From Closterium sp. NIES-65 (taxonomy: Eukaryota; Streptophyta; Zygnematophyceae; Desmidiales; Closteriaceae): a stretch of 64,000 bases of DNA. The stretch is taken from the NCBI GenBank assembly GCA_948144175.1, contig CANXME010002049.1:434001-498000 (forward strand), written 5' to 3'. Shown here in pieces: positions 21,009-31,931 of this stretch. The notes under the pieces were generated by a model. The model had not been told where the DNA came from. It ran no database searches and saw only the letters and a program-made list of their open reading frames with translations. The position numbers and the translations under genes are program-made. Position 1 is the stretch's first letter. Every line of letters begins with the position of its first letter.

Positions 21009-22594
21009 TTACTTAGCACTGGTTATGGCAGCACCAGAGGAGGAGAAGCTAAGTTCGGAGCTACCTGCAGCAATGAAGGAGGTCTTGGAGTAGTACAAAG
21101 ATATAATGCCCGACAACCTACCCGCTGGCGTACCTCCAGCACGCACCCATGAGCACGAGATCGTGGAGGAACCAGGTGCGAAACCCGTCTCACGCGCACC
21201 ATACCGATTGAGCCCGACTGAGCTGACAGACATGAAGAAACAGATAGAGTATCTATTGGACAGATAACTGATCCGCCCATCCACCTCTCCCTACAGTGCA
21301 CCAGCTCTCTTCACTCCAAAACCAGACGGCAGTTTACGGATGTGCATCGACTACCACGCACTGAACAAGCGGACAGTTAAAAACAAATACCCCATACCAC
21401 GCATAGACGACCTACTGGACCAACTGCGTGGTGCAATAGTCTTTTTGAAGTTGGACCTACGGTCGTGTTACTGGCAGATCAAGATGGCGGACAACTCGAT
21501 CCACAAGACGGCGTTCCGTACGAGATACGGCTCCTACGAATACTTGGTGATGCCGTTCGGACTCTGCACGCACCAGCAACGTTTCAGGCGGAGATGAGTC
21601 ACATCCTACAACCCCTGCTGGACGAGTGCGTGGTGGTGTACCTGGACGACATTCTCATCTACTCCAAGAACATGAAGGAGCACGTGGAACATCTGCGGAA
21701 GGTGTTTGAGATCCTTTGGAAAAAAACAAGTTTTACGTTGAGCTATCGAAGAGCAACTTCGCCCTGAAGAAGGTGCAGTTCCTCGGGCACATGGTGAGTG
21801 CGGAGGGCGTACACGTGGACTCGTGGAAGATCGAAGCCGTTAAGAGATGGAAAGTTCCGGAGAACATGAAGGAGTTGCAGCAGTTCCTAGGCTTCGCCAA
21901 CTACTACAACAGGTTTGTGCCGCAGTACGCTAAGATAGTAGCACCACTGACCAACCTACTGAAAAAGGATACGCCCTACAAATGGGATACGCCTCATCAG
22001 CAAGCCATAGAGCAGCTACAGACAACACTGACTACAGCGCCAGTACTCATCCTACCAGATCCAAAGAAGGACTACGTGGTGGAAGCATACGCTAGTGACT
22101 AAGCAGTCGAAGCAGTACTGATGCAGGATCACGGACGAGGTTTGCAGCCCATCGCCTACCTCAGTAAGAAGCTACACGGAGCAAAACTGAACTACCCCAT
22201 CCACGACAAGGAAGCCTTAGTGATAGTCATAGCCTTTAAGGCATGGAGGTGTTACCTAGAGGGAGCCAAGACTACAGTCTATACTGACCACTGTAGTCTC
22301 AAATACCTGAAGTCGCAGCCGACGCTCTCACGACGACAGGTGCGGTGGGTGGACTTCCTAGAAACTCACTTCCTCTACGACATCATCTACAAGCCCGGGC
22401 TACACAACAAGGTAGACGCATTGAGCTGCCTCGGCCATCTAGCAGGCATCCAGCTCGACGGGATGCACCCTCTGCTCAAGGGTCTATTCCAACATGGATA
22501 CTCCGTGGACGCAGAGATCGCTACAGCACAGACTAAGAAGCTGTTACAGTGGGAGAAAGACTTAGCTGTAAGGAAGGGTTCAGGGAAGATTTGA
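21009..22594 (+). pseudogene. Reverse transcriptase-RNase H of Gypsy-B
   Basis: RT motifs in order: [62 protein letters not shown] and YLDDILIYSK (intact YLDD near 21638), then VQFLGHMVSAEGV and LQQFLGFANYYNRFV. RNase H: AYLSKKLHGAKLNYP, VYTDHCSLKYL, VRWVDFLETHFLYDI. Stops at about 21091, 21265 and 22100 and frameshifts at about 21575 and 21720 break the frame; at least two stops are TAG. Confidence 0.92.
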
Positions 22595-22599
22595 GTACC

Positions 22600-23776
22600 C
22601 AATTACGCCCCGCTACGGCAGATCCTATTGGAGGAGTTTCACGACGTACCTTACGCGGGACATTTCGGAAGCAACAAGACGTTAGCGGGAATAGCAAAGT
22701 ATTACTACTGGGCCGGGATGGCAGCAGACGTGCAGCAGTTTGTCACCTCTTGCGACATGTGCCAGCGGATGGAGAGCAGCAAGCAGAAAAAAGCAGGGTT
22801 ACTTCAGCCTGTACCCGTACCGGAGCAGCCATGGCAGGTCGTTAGCCTCGACTTCATCATCACCATCCACGGCATCCCCGCTACACTCATCTTAGACAGA
22901 GACCATAAATTCATGAGTAAGTTCTGGAAGGAGCTCATGGGACTGTTGGGGATTAAGCTTGCAATGTCTTCAGCATACCACCGCCAGAATGACGGACAGA
23001 TAGAGCGACTCAATCAAGTGGTTGAACAGTTACTGGGCACAGCTTGCAAGGACGACGTCAGCCACTGGGACACACAGTTACCGACCCTAGAGTTTGCTTA
23101 CAACAACGCATCACATGCGGCCACAGCAAAAAATCCTTTCTTCTTGTGTTACGGACGGGAACCACTCACACCATAGCAGCCAACCACACCGGCCCACATC
23201 CAAGCCGCACATGACTTCGTAACCACCATGCAGCAGCTATGGGAGAAGACTCAGCGATGACTCACCACGATGCAGACCTCCCTGAAGCAGTATGTCGATC
23301 GTCTGCGGCGTGATCACTCAGTAGCAGTCGGAGATCAGGTGCTTCTTGACACGCGCAACTTGAACCTGTCTCACCTTCCATCCAAACTCCGGCCTCGCTT
23401 CTGTGGTCCTTTTCTCGTTGAGACACAGGTGACACCGGTTACATTCCGCTTGCGCTTACCAGATACATGGAAGCTTCACAACGCTTTCCATGTGCAGCTA
23501 CTGTAACCCTACAAGGACCCCAACCAATAGTTCCAGAGACGGCAGCTACCGCCACCACCACCTATTCTTATACAGGATGAACCCGAGTACGAAGTGGAAC
23601 GGGTTCTCACTCATTGGCACAGCGGCGGCAAGATCCTCGAGTTCCTGATATGCTAGAAGGGATACGTCCCCACTGAGGATAGTTGGGATGCAGAAGCTGA
23701 TATGGGCAATGCACGTCGTGCTCTCAAGGACTATCTTGTCAAGCAGGGTGTATCTCACGCCACCCAGCTTTGAGGG
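22600..23776 (+). pseudogene. Integrase and chromodomain of Gypsy-B
   Basis: The zinc-binding domain (HFGSNKTLAGIAKYYYW, CDMCQRMES) is complete. In the core, VVSLDFIITIHG runs straight into IPATLILDRDHKFMSKFW; compared with other gypsy integrases about 50-60 residues between the first and second catalytic Asp regions are missing in frame. GQIERLNQVVEQLLG carries the catalytic Glu. A C-terminal chromodomain at 23580-23770 reads YEVERVLTHWHSGG and GYVPTEDSWDAEADMGNA, with TAG (about 23653) where the conserved Trp of the WKGY motif belongs. Chromodomains direct such elements to methylated-histone chromatin. Stops also lie near 22593, 23175 and 23505. Confidence 0.9.
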
Positions 23777-23794
23777 GGGGACGTGTGAGAGTAC

Positions 23795-23919
23795 TGTCAA
23801 ACTCACATTATATAGCTTGTGTAGGCTATAGTGGGGTAGACACCATGGGATATAGTTTCCTAGGGTTTCCTACTTGTACCCAACTTTATGCTAGTTCATC
23901 TCATTCCTCAATTCTCACA
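23795..23919 (+). repeat. 5' LTR of Copia-C
   Basis: 125 bp, TGTCAAACTC...TTCTCACA. Confidence 0.95.
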
Positions 23920-24039
23920 TGATATAGAGCAGGTTTTCTCGTGGGAACTTCCTAGGGCCCACCACTGAACATCGAATTTTTTTTTCTGCCCTGAGATCGA
24001 GTTGCTCCTGACCGAGGCGCGCCCTGTATGCCGCCCTCC

Positions 24040-24800
24040 CCTTAGCGACCCGTCGCACCGCCCTCAGCGGTCCCTCCTCCACGGCCCCGTCGCCGCCCTA
24101 TCGCAGCCCCGTCGCCGCCCTATCCAGGCCCCGTCGCCGCCCTCTTGCGGCCCCGTCGCCGCCCTATCGCGGCCCCGTCGCCGCCCTATCACGGCCCCGT
24201 CGCCGCCCTCTTACGGCCCCCTCGCCGCCCTATCGCAGCCCTGTCGCCGACCCATCGCGACCCTGTCGCCGCCCTCTTGAGGCCCCGTCTCCGCCCTATC
24301 GCGGCCCCGTCGCCTCCCTCTCGCGGCCCCGTCACTGCCCGTAACGGCCCTGCAGCCGCCCCTCGCGGCCTCATCGCCGCCCTCTCGCGGCCGCGTCGCC
24401 GCCCTCTAGAGGCCCTAGTCGCCGCGTTCTTGCAGCCTCGTCGCCGCCCCTCCACGGCCCCGCTACCGCTCCTAAGCGGCCCCGTCGCCGCCCCTAAGCA
24501 GCCCCAACGCCGCCTCCTACGCGGCCTCGACGCCGCCTCTACCGAGCCGCCCAGCAGCAGAGCCGCCGAGCCGCCCAGCAGCCGAGCCGCCTAGCCGCCG
24601 AGCCGCCGAGCAGCCGAGCCGCCTTGCCGCCTTTCCGCCGAGCCGCCCAGCAGCCGAGTCGTCGAGCCGCCCAGCAAGCGACCCGCCAAGCCGCATGACA
24701 GCCGAGCCGCCCAGCACCCGAGCCACCCAGCAGCCGAGCCGCCGAGCCGCCCAGCACCCGACCGCCGAGCCGCCCAGCAGCCTAGCCACTGAGCCGCTAC
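24040..24800 (+). repeat. GC-rich tandem repeats in the Copia-C leader
   Basis: Degenerate units like CCCCGTCGCCGCCCTATCGC (24070-24500), then CCGAGCCGCCCAGCAG-type units (24530-24790), before the gag start at 24873. They are similar in kind to the Copia-E leader read on the other strand. Confidence 0.8.
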
Positions 24801-24872
24801 CAATCCTACCGGCGCGCCCCGGCCCTACTTACTCATACTGGTGAGCTCACTCCTTGCTAGACCTCTGCACTC

Positions 24873-26215
24873 ATGGCTACCCCCAGTGTTCTTACCTTTG
24901 ACACTGAGGGCCGTGCTGTTGACTTTGAGTTCTTGGTCGATGACCTCCAGCTGTTCCTCCAGTGCGATAGGGCGGACGGCCTCTCTCTGTTCGACCTCAC
25001 CTCTGGTGCCTCCCCTGCCCTGCCTGCTACTGCTGACAGCGCTATTCGCTCATAGTGGGCGACACGCGATGCTGCTGCCCGTCTTGCTGTGCGTCGCCAC
25101 TTACCGACCACTGAGCGTGCACACTTTAGCCAGTACAAGAGTGCTCAGACATTGTACAACGCTGTAGTTGCACGCTACTCTTCCCCTACCATTGCTGCAC
25201 TGAGCCGCCTCATGCTACCGTACCTCTTCCCTAACCTTGCTGCCTTTCCCACAGTCGCTAACCTCATTACGCACCTCCGCACTAGTGACACTCCCTACCG
25301 CTCTGCGCTTCCTGCTGAGTTCTGCGCCAAGACCCCCCCCCCCCCATGTACATCGCCCTCTACTACATAGTCACGCGGCTCCCTGACTCTCTCCACGTAG
25401 TCAGGGACCACTTCCTCTCAGTTTGCCCCACCACTCTCACCGTTGACCTCCTCAAGAAGGGCCTCCTAGCAGTAGAGAAGAGCATAGTTGCTCTAGGAAC
25501 CTCTCCTGGTGACCCTCGCACCCCTGTCTTTGAGGGGTGTTCCCCCTCCCACCTCTTGCCCTCTGTTGATTTTGCTGCTGCTGCCGACCTCGTTGGTTTC
25601 TACGGGGTCGGCGCTGCGTGTGCCCCTAGCGGGAGACGCCGCACCGGCAAGGGCAAGGGGGGCAAGGGTGCTGGGGGGGCTAGCGGGGGCAGTGGAGGTA
25701 GTGGTGGAGGCAGTGGAGGGAGTGGGGGTGGTGGTGAAAGTGATGGCAGGGGTGGCTGCAGCGGCAGCAGCAGTGGAGGCGGAGGAGGCGGCGGTGGTGG
25801 CGGAGGGAGCGGAGGCGGCGGAGGTGGCGGAGGAGGCGGAGGTGGAGGAGGCGGCGGAGGTGGCGGCGGCGGCGGTGGTGGAGCGGGTCGCGACTCTGCG
25901 CAGAGGAGGCGGAGGTGGAGGAGGCGGCGGAGGTGGCGGCGGCGGCGGTGGTGGAGCGGGTCGCGACTCTGCGCAGAGGAGTGGGTCAGGTGGTGGTCCA
26001 CGCCAGCAGCAACAGCGTGGTGTGACCCTGTCCCCTCAGCAGCTTCGTGAGTGGTACGCTGCGCGTCAGTGCGGTGGGGGTACTAGTCCTTGCACTTACG
26101 TCCTCCGTACCGGCGACCGAGCTCATGAGCAGTGCGGGGGCCCGCACTCCACCCAGCGCTGCTTCGGCCACATGACGGACGCGTGGCGTCACCAGTTCCC
26201 TGAGGCGTCAGAGAT
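24873..26215 (+). pseudogene. Gag of Copia-C with poly-glycine tract
   Basis: MATPSVLTFDTEGRAVDFE starts a capsid-like Gag parallel to Copia-E (FLVDDLQLFLQCDRA, RLPDSLHVVRDHFLS). A TAG lies near 25053 and a frameshift in the C-run 25334-25346. GRRRTGKGKGGKG is followed by a Gly/Ser tract (25665-25890). A roughly 75-bp piece (GGAGRDSAQR) is tandemly duplicated at 25830-25980 and shifts the frame. PQQLREWYAARQCGGG and CGGPHSTQRCF follow. Confidence 0.88.
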
Positions 26216-28174
26216 CCCTCGCTGGGGAGATCTGTCTCGGGCGGGGGTTGCCATCTTTGATCTTGACTATGATGCTATCCTTGCTGCCATGTATTCTGCG
26301 ACTACTAGTGTTGAGGGTGACTGTTACCTGTGTGTACCGCCTGACCCGGGCATTAAGGCCGCTGCTCTAGGTGCTGGTGAGGCTGCTGCTCTAGGTGCTA
26401 GTGTGTCTGCTGCCCCAGCTGCTAGTGCGTCTGCTGCCCCAGGTGTTGTTAAGTCTGCTCTCTCAGGTACTACGTCGGCTCAGGCCTTGCACACCTTCAC
26501 CCTTCACTCGGGTGCGTCCCGCTCCTTCTTTCGAGACCGCACCACTCTTACGCCGCTCAGTCGGCCGGTTGCAGTCACCCTGGCGGACCCCTCTGGGGGT
26601 CCTGTCCTTGCTAGCTTCTCCACTGTCCTACCGTGCCCGGCAGTCCCCTCTTGCACCCTGTCAGGTCTCTACCTCCCCTCGTTCTCTACGAACTTGGTGA
26701 GTGGAGCCGGCCAACAGGATAGGGGGGTTGACCAGTTCACTCCTGCAAGTCGGCGGGTGACCCACTGCACGTGTGCTCGGACAGGCCGACACTTGGCCAC
26801 GTTCACCCATCAGCCAGGGTCGAGCCTTTACACCCTTGCTACTGAGTCTCCTTCGGCTGCTGAGTTTGGCCAAGTAGCTGCGTCGAGTCAGGTGTTTGCT
26901 GCAGCGTCCAGGTCTGGTCCTGAGTCTGCGCCCTGCTCGTGTCGTCTCCTGTCCCACCAGACTCTCCTCTGGCACCACCGCCTTGGTCACCCCTCCCTGC
27001 CTCGTCTCGGAGGCATGGCCTCCCGTGTCCTTGTCTCTGGTCTCCCTTGGTCTCTCCCTCCCCTACCTCCGGGGCCTGGCCCTACCTGCGTCCCGTGCGT
27101 CGAAGGGCGACAGCGCGCCGCCCCTCAATCCTCCAAGTTTTCTCTGACAGAGGCTCCGCTATAGACCCTCCACATGGACGTGTGGGGCCCCGCTCGCATC
27201 CGTGGGCAGGGGCACGAGCGTTACTTCCTGTTGGTGGTTGACGACTATTCGCGTTACACCACAGTCTTCCCTTGCGCAGCAAGGGTGACGTCACTGAGGT
27301 GTTGATCGACTGGATCCACGCATCTCGTCTTCAGCTCAGGGAGAGCTTCGACTCAGTCTTTCCTGTTCTGCGTCTGCACTCGGATAGAGGCGGGGAGTTT
27401 TCCTCTGCCCGTCTAGGAGCCTTCTGTCGTGCACAGGGCATCCGCCAGACCTTCACGCTTCCGGCCTCTCCACAGGAAAATGGGATTGCTGAGCGCCGCA
27501 TTGGCATGGTCATGGACGTCGCTCGTACGTCCATGATGCATGCGGCTGCTCCCCATTTTCTGTGGCCGTTTGCGGTTCAGTACGCCGCGCATCAGCTCAA
27601 CCTTCAGCCCCGGGTCTCCTTGCCACAGACCTCCCCCACCCTGTGGTGGACGGGGAAGGTTGGCGATGCGTCTGCATTTCGGGTCTGGGGATCTCTGGAG
27701 TTCGTCTGCGACTTGTCTGCGGACAAGCTGTCCCCTCGTGCCGTTCCCTGCGTCTTCCTTGGATTCCCCCTTGACGCGCCTGGGTGGCGGTTATACCACC
27801 CCACCTCGCGCCGTGTTCTGTCCTCCCAGGACGTCACCTTTGACGAGTCGGTGCCTTACTACCGTCTCTTCCCCTACCGCACTGCGCCCCTCCCCCCGCC
27901 GCTGCTCTTCCTTGTGCGAGGTCCTCCCCTGGAAGACCCCCTCCCCCCTCAGGGTCTTGCCCCGTCAAGTGTGTCCCAGGTAGATGCAGTCGAGACTGTC
28001 GAGGTAGCTGTTGACTCTGGTGCTGCTAGAGTTGTTGAGCCTGCGAGTGCCGGGACTGGATGTGCTGAGTCTGGGGGTGCTGAGTCTGGGGGTGCTGAGC
28101 CTGGGGGTGCTGGGTCTGGAGGTGGTGAGCCTGGGGGTGTGGAGCCTGGGGGTGCGGAGCCTAGGGGTGCGTAG
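26216..28174 (+). pseudogene. Protease and integrase of Copia-C
   Basis: In phase with the end of Gag (EIPRWGDLSRAG). The protease motif reads LHSGASRSFFRD, so the catalytic Asp is His. Zinc domain LLWHHRLGHPS with CVPC (about 26960-27110); TAG at 27164; HMDVWGPA, then a frameshift near 27270; VLRLHSDRGGEFSS and QENGIAERRIG retain the second catalytic Asp and the Glu. The linker to RT has repeats of the SGGAE type (28060-28170). Confidence 0.9.
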
Positions 28175-29162
28175 CCTGGGGGTGATAGGTCTGCTCGTGT
28201 GACCATCGGCGGTGCTTCCTCAAGGCGGGAGCCACTCTCCACACGAGCTGCGCGAGTGGTTTGCCCGCCGCTGGAGCCGTGCTGCTGGAGCTGGAGGTAC
28301 GACAGTTGCTGCTGGTCCCGGAGGTGCTTGTAGTGGCGGTACTGGAGCTGCTGAGACTGGGGGTGCTGCTGGGGCTGCTGGAGTTGGTCCTGCTGGAGCT
28401 GCTGGCAATGCTTGAGCTGCTAGAGCTGGAGCGGCTAGGGATGTTGGAGTTGGCGCTGGTGTTTCTGCTGGCGCTGGTGTGTCTGGGGGTGTTGGAGTTG
28501 GCGTTGTTGGAGCTAGAGGTGCTGCTGGCGCTGGTGCTGCCACTAGGGGTACTGGTGCTGTCCTTGCTAGTTCTGGAGGCGCTGCGCGGCCGAGGCCGTA
28601 CTTCGTTCCGCTCCTTCAGCGGTTTCTTGGTCTCCCGCCCTCTACTGTTCTTGCTCCTCCCTTAGAGTGTCCGCAGCCTGTCCAGTCGCAGTCACAGTTA
28701 CAGCTCGCCTCCCCCCTGCCTGCTCTTTCTCCCTACACTGGTCCTACTGGAGGTCTTGCTGAGCATCGTGAGCCTGCGTCTCGTCCTGCGTCGCTTGTTC
28801 CTGTTGCTCGCACTAGTGGTCGTACTGCGCGTCCGTGTCCTCCTGTGGTCCCAGGCACACACCAGATGGCACTGCGTCCTTCCACTACTCCTCTTCGTGT
28901 CCCGTTGCCGTCTCCTCCAGGGTCCTTTCTTCTTACTCTTGCTGACCCGAAGTCTGACTCTCTTCATGCTACCTGTCCTTCTGTCACGCGTCTCCTGGCT
29001 ACTGTTGACACTGACCCTTCCTTTGAGTCCACTGCTGCGTCTGCCCTAGTTGCTGAGCTTTTCGACTTCCCTGCTCGCTGTCGTCTAGACTAGGCAGCTA
29101 GTCTAGTTGCTGCGTCTGAGTGTGTCTGTCCTCCGTCCGTCGGGGGTGAGTGTGCTCTTAGC

Positions 29163-30850
29163 ATGGACGTCCTTGAGGACAGGCAGGAGGAGTTCCAGTG
29201 CTTTGCTGCTGCTTTGCCCCATCTCGTGTCCATGCTGATTGCCTTTGAGGGAGACCCGGATGCACCAGACATCCCGACTCCTCGATCGTACGCTGAGGCG
29301 ATCGAGGGTCCCTACTCCTCTCAGTGGCACTCGGCCATGGACGCAGAGATGGCTTCCTGGAAGTCCACAGGCACCTATGTCGACGAGGTTCCCCCACCTG
29401 GGGCGAACATTGTCAGTGGGATGTGGATTTTCAGGGTGAAGCGGCCGCCGGGTTCTCCGCCTGTCTTCAAGGCGCGTAACATGGCTTGAGGCTTCAGTCA
29501 GCGCCAGGGAGTTGACTACTTTCATACCTTCTCTCCCACCCCAAAGATGACCACTCTTCGGGTGCTGCTGCACATATCCGCTCAGCGCGACTACGAGCTT
29601 CACTCTCTTGACTTCAGCACGGCTTTCCTGCAGGGCAGCCTGCACGAGGAGATCTGGCTGCGCCGCCCACCTGGCTTCACTGGGTTGTTTCCTCCTGGTA
29701 CCCAGAGGAGCCTCCGGCGGCCAGTCTACGGTCTCCGCCAGGCGCCCCGTGAGTGGCACGACACACTGAGGACTACACTTGCGGCTCTTGGGTTTGCTCC
29801 TTCTACAGCCGACCCGTCGCTGTTTCTGCGCACCGACACCTCTTTGCCGCCGTTCTACATCCTCGTGTACGTCGACGACTTGGTCTTTGCCACTGGTGAC
29901 ACTGCTGGACTCGCTCACGTGAAGTCCGAGCTGCACAAGAGACACACGTGCACAGACCTGGGTGAACTGCGCTGCTACCTTGGCTTGCAGATCACCCGGG
30001 ACAGAGCACGCCGCACCATCACCCTGACTCAGTCACACATGGTGCAGCAGGTCCTTCAGCGCTTCGGCTTCACGTACTCCTCGCCTCAGGCCACTCCTCT
30101 GTCTACTCGCCACTCGCTCTCAGCTCTGCCTTCAGATGAGTCCGTAGAGCCGAGTGGCCCGTACCCAGAGCTTGTTGGCTGCCTCATGTACCTGATGACC
30201 TGCACACGACCTGACCTTGCATACCCTCTTAGCATCTTGGCACGCTATGTTGCTCATGGGAGACACCGACCAGAGCACATGGCTGGAGCGAAGAGGGTGT
30301 TGCGTTACGTGTGCAGTACGTCAGGCATGGGGCTAGTGCTTGGAGGGCGACGTCGAGTAGTCCTCACAGGTCACGCTGACGCTTCTTGGGCTGACGATCA
30401 GGCTCTGCAACGGTCGTCATAGGGTTACACCTTCAGCCTTGGCTCCGGCTCTGTTTCGTGGCGGTCTACCCGCTCGTCTTCTGTTCTCAGCTCTAGCTGT
30501 GAGGGTGAGATCTATGCAGGGGCCATGGCTGCATAGGAGCTACGCTGGCTCACCTACCTGCTGACTGATCTAGGAGAGTCGCCTCGTTCTCCTCCAGTTC
30601 TGTATATAGACAACAAGGTGATGCTGGCCTTGTGTCGAGAGCACAAACTGGAGCACAAAACGAAGCACATTTCTCTTCGCTACTTCCTTGCTCGTGAGCT
30701 GCAGCAGCGTGGTCAACTGCGCCTTGCTTACGTGGCCTCTGAGGCCAACACTGCTGATATCTTTACCAAGGCACTTCCGCCTTGTGATCATCAGCGCTTC
30801 TGTACGATGTTAGGTCTTGTGCCTACTTGGCCTCATTTGCTCACTTCTTG
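29163..30850 (+). pseudogene. Reverse transcriptase-RNase H of Copia-C
   Basis: EGPYSSQWHSAMDAEMASW, GMWIFRVKRPPG, STAFLQGSLHEEIWL and an intact YVDD (29868-29879). TGA at 29487, TAG at 30420 and 30534 interrupt it. RNase H keeps VVLTGHADASWADD, YIDNKVMLALC and ADIFTKALPPCDHQRF, ending at TGA near 30850. The region 28175-29160 is a repetitive linker in broken frames. Confidence 0.92.
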
Positions 30851-31048
30851 ACCTTGCTTGTACTGTGATCTTTCTATACCTGCACTTGCTTGTTTGCCTT
30901 TATATATGATCTTGCATGTGAACTGGCCTTTTGGCCTTGCTCTTGTGCTCGGATTGTGTGGTGACATTGTGATCCACCCTGAGCTTGCTTTGCTTTGCTT
31001 GACTGGTCTTGTGACCTCTTGCTCTCCCCCTTTTTGCATATGGGGGTG

Positions 31049-31173
31049 TGTCAAACTCAAATTATATAGCTTGTGTAGGCTATAGTGGGGTAGACACCAT
31101 GGGGTACAGTTTCCTAGGGTTTCCTACTTGTACCCAACTTTGTGCTAGTTCATCTCATTCATCAATTCTCACA
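31049..31173 (+). repeat. 3' LTR of Copia-C
   Basis: 125-bp partner of 23795-23919. Confidence 0.95.
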
Positions 31174-31539
31174 AGTACGACAGCTTATGCCACCTATGCT
31201 TGCTTGCCTTTACTTTATCATGCTATTTCTAGCATAGGATTATTATATGCATGCATGAATTGCTTGATTTCCTAGGCTAGGTGCTTTCCTATATCTTATT
31301 ATAGTTATAGCACCGAGCTAGGTTGCGTGCACCGAATTCTGGGCTTTTCGGTTGCCACCGAATTGCCTTCTACCGAATTCGGGAAGGATCTGTTCGGGAC
31401 GCTTCGCGACCCACGGAACCTTTGCGTAACACCTAGTTACAGGGCCTTGTGTCAAGCCTATATATAGCCTTGTGTTGTACCGAGGTGATCATTCAATTCA
31501 ATTCAAACTCTCTTTTCTACGCTCGATCCTAGATCCTCA
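31174..31539 (+). repeat. 3' LTR of Gypsy-B, main piece
   Basis: It begins with the second copy of AGTAC made by Copia-C and continues CGACAGCTTATGCC, colinear with 19157 onward. The first 11 bp of this LTR are at 23784-23794. It ends near GATCCTCA, directly abutting hAT-like CAGTCAGACTGG. Confidence 0.88.
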
Positions 31540-31931
31540 CAGTCAGACTGGGTACACTGTGTTAGTCTGATTTGATCAGAGTTAGTTGAAAAAAAAGGCT
31601 GAAACTTCAGAGTGCCTAAAAAGAGAAGTCTGAACCATTCAGAGTCTTCACAAGTGACAAGTCAGATTTTGATTTTAGCTGTGTGTTGTATAGGGTGCAG
31701 CTGACCTTGGTTGAACTACATTAGACAGGCATAGGCCTACATGCATACTACTACTGATGCATTAACATTTAGATTTACCTACCCACCCACCTATACTAGG
31801 GATATATAGATCGCATCCTATCTACTCTAAATTCTCCTCATCAAATCCATCATCATCATCACTATCAGATGCATCTCTATCCTCCTCTAGTCTTCTACTT
31901 CCATCACTTCATCTGCCTCCTTGGCCTTGTT
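31540..31931. other. hAT subterminal region downstream of the transposase
   Basis: Repeated TCTGA, CAGAGT and AGTCTGA motifs, probably transposase-binding repeats. They are alignable with 9793-9900. No coding sequence. Confidence 0.6.

Larger units (their letters stand above)
23795..31173 (+). mobile_element. Copia-C, Ty1/copia element inserted in the right LTR of Gypsy-B
   Basis: 125-bp LTRs (23795-23919 and 31049-31173) differ at about five positions (about 96%). They are flanked by exact duplications AGTAC (23790-23794, 31174-31178). TGATATAGAGCAGG directly follows the left LTR as primer site, and ATATGGGGGTG precedes the right LTR. Gag, protease, integrase, RT and RNase H are in plus-strand order and align along their length with Copia-E. 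Inactivated by several stops, frameshifts at a C-run (25334-25346) and near 27270, and a protease substitution. Confidence 0.95.
19146..31539 (+). mobile_element. Gypsy-B, chromovirus (Ty3/gypsy) element, split by Copia-C
   Basis: The left LTR (19146 to about 19498) matches a right LTR that begins at 23784 (TGTGAGAGTAC), breaks after 11 bp, and resumes at 31174-31539 beyond Copia-C. TTGGTAATCAGAG at 19502 is a primer site resembling initiator-Met with one inserted base. GAGGGGGGGA before 23784 is the polypurine tract. Order protease, RT, RNase H, integrase, chromodomain identifies a chromovirus. Five or more stops and frameshifts make it inactive. No target duplication is evident (GACGG left, CAGTC right). 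A standard Gag is not visible. Confidence 0.92.
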
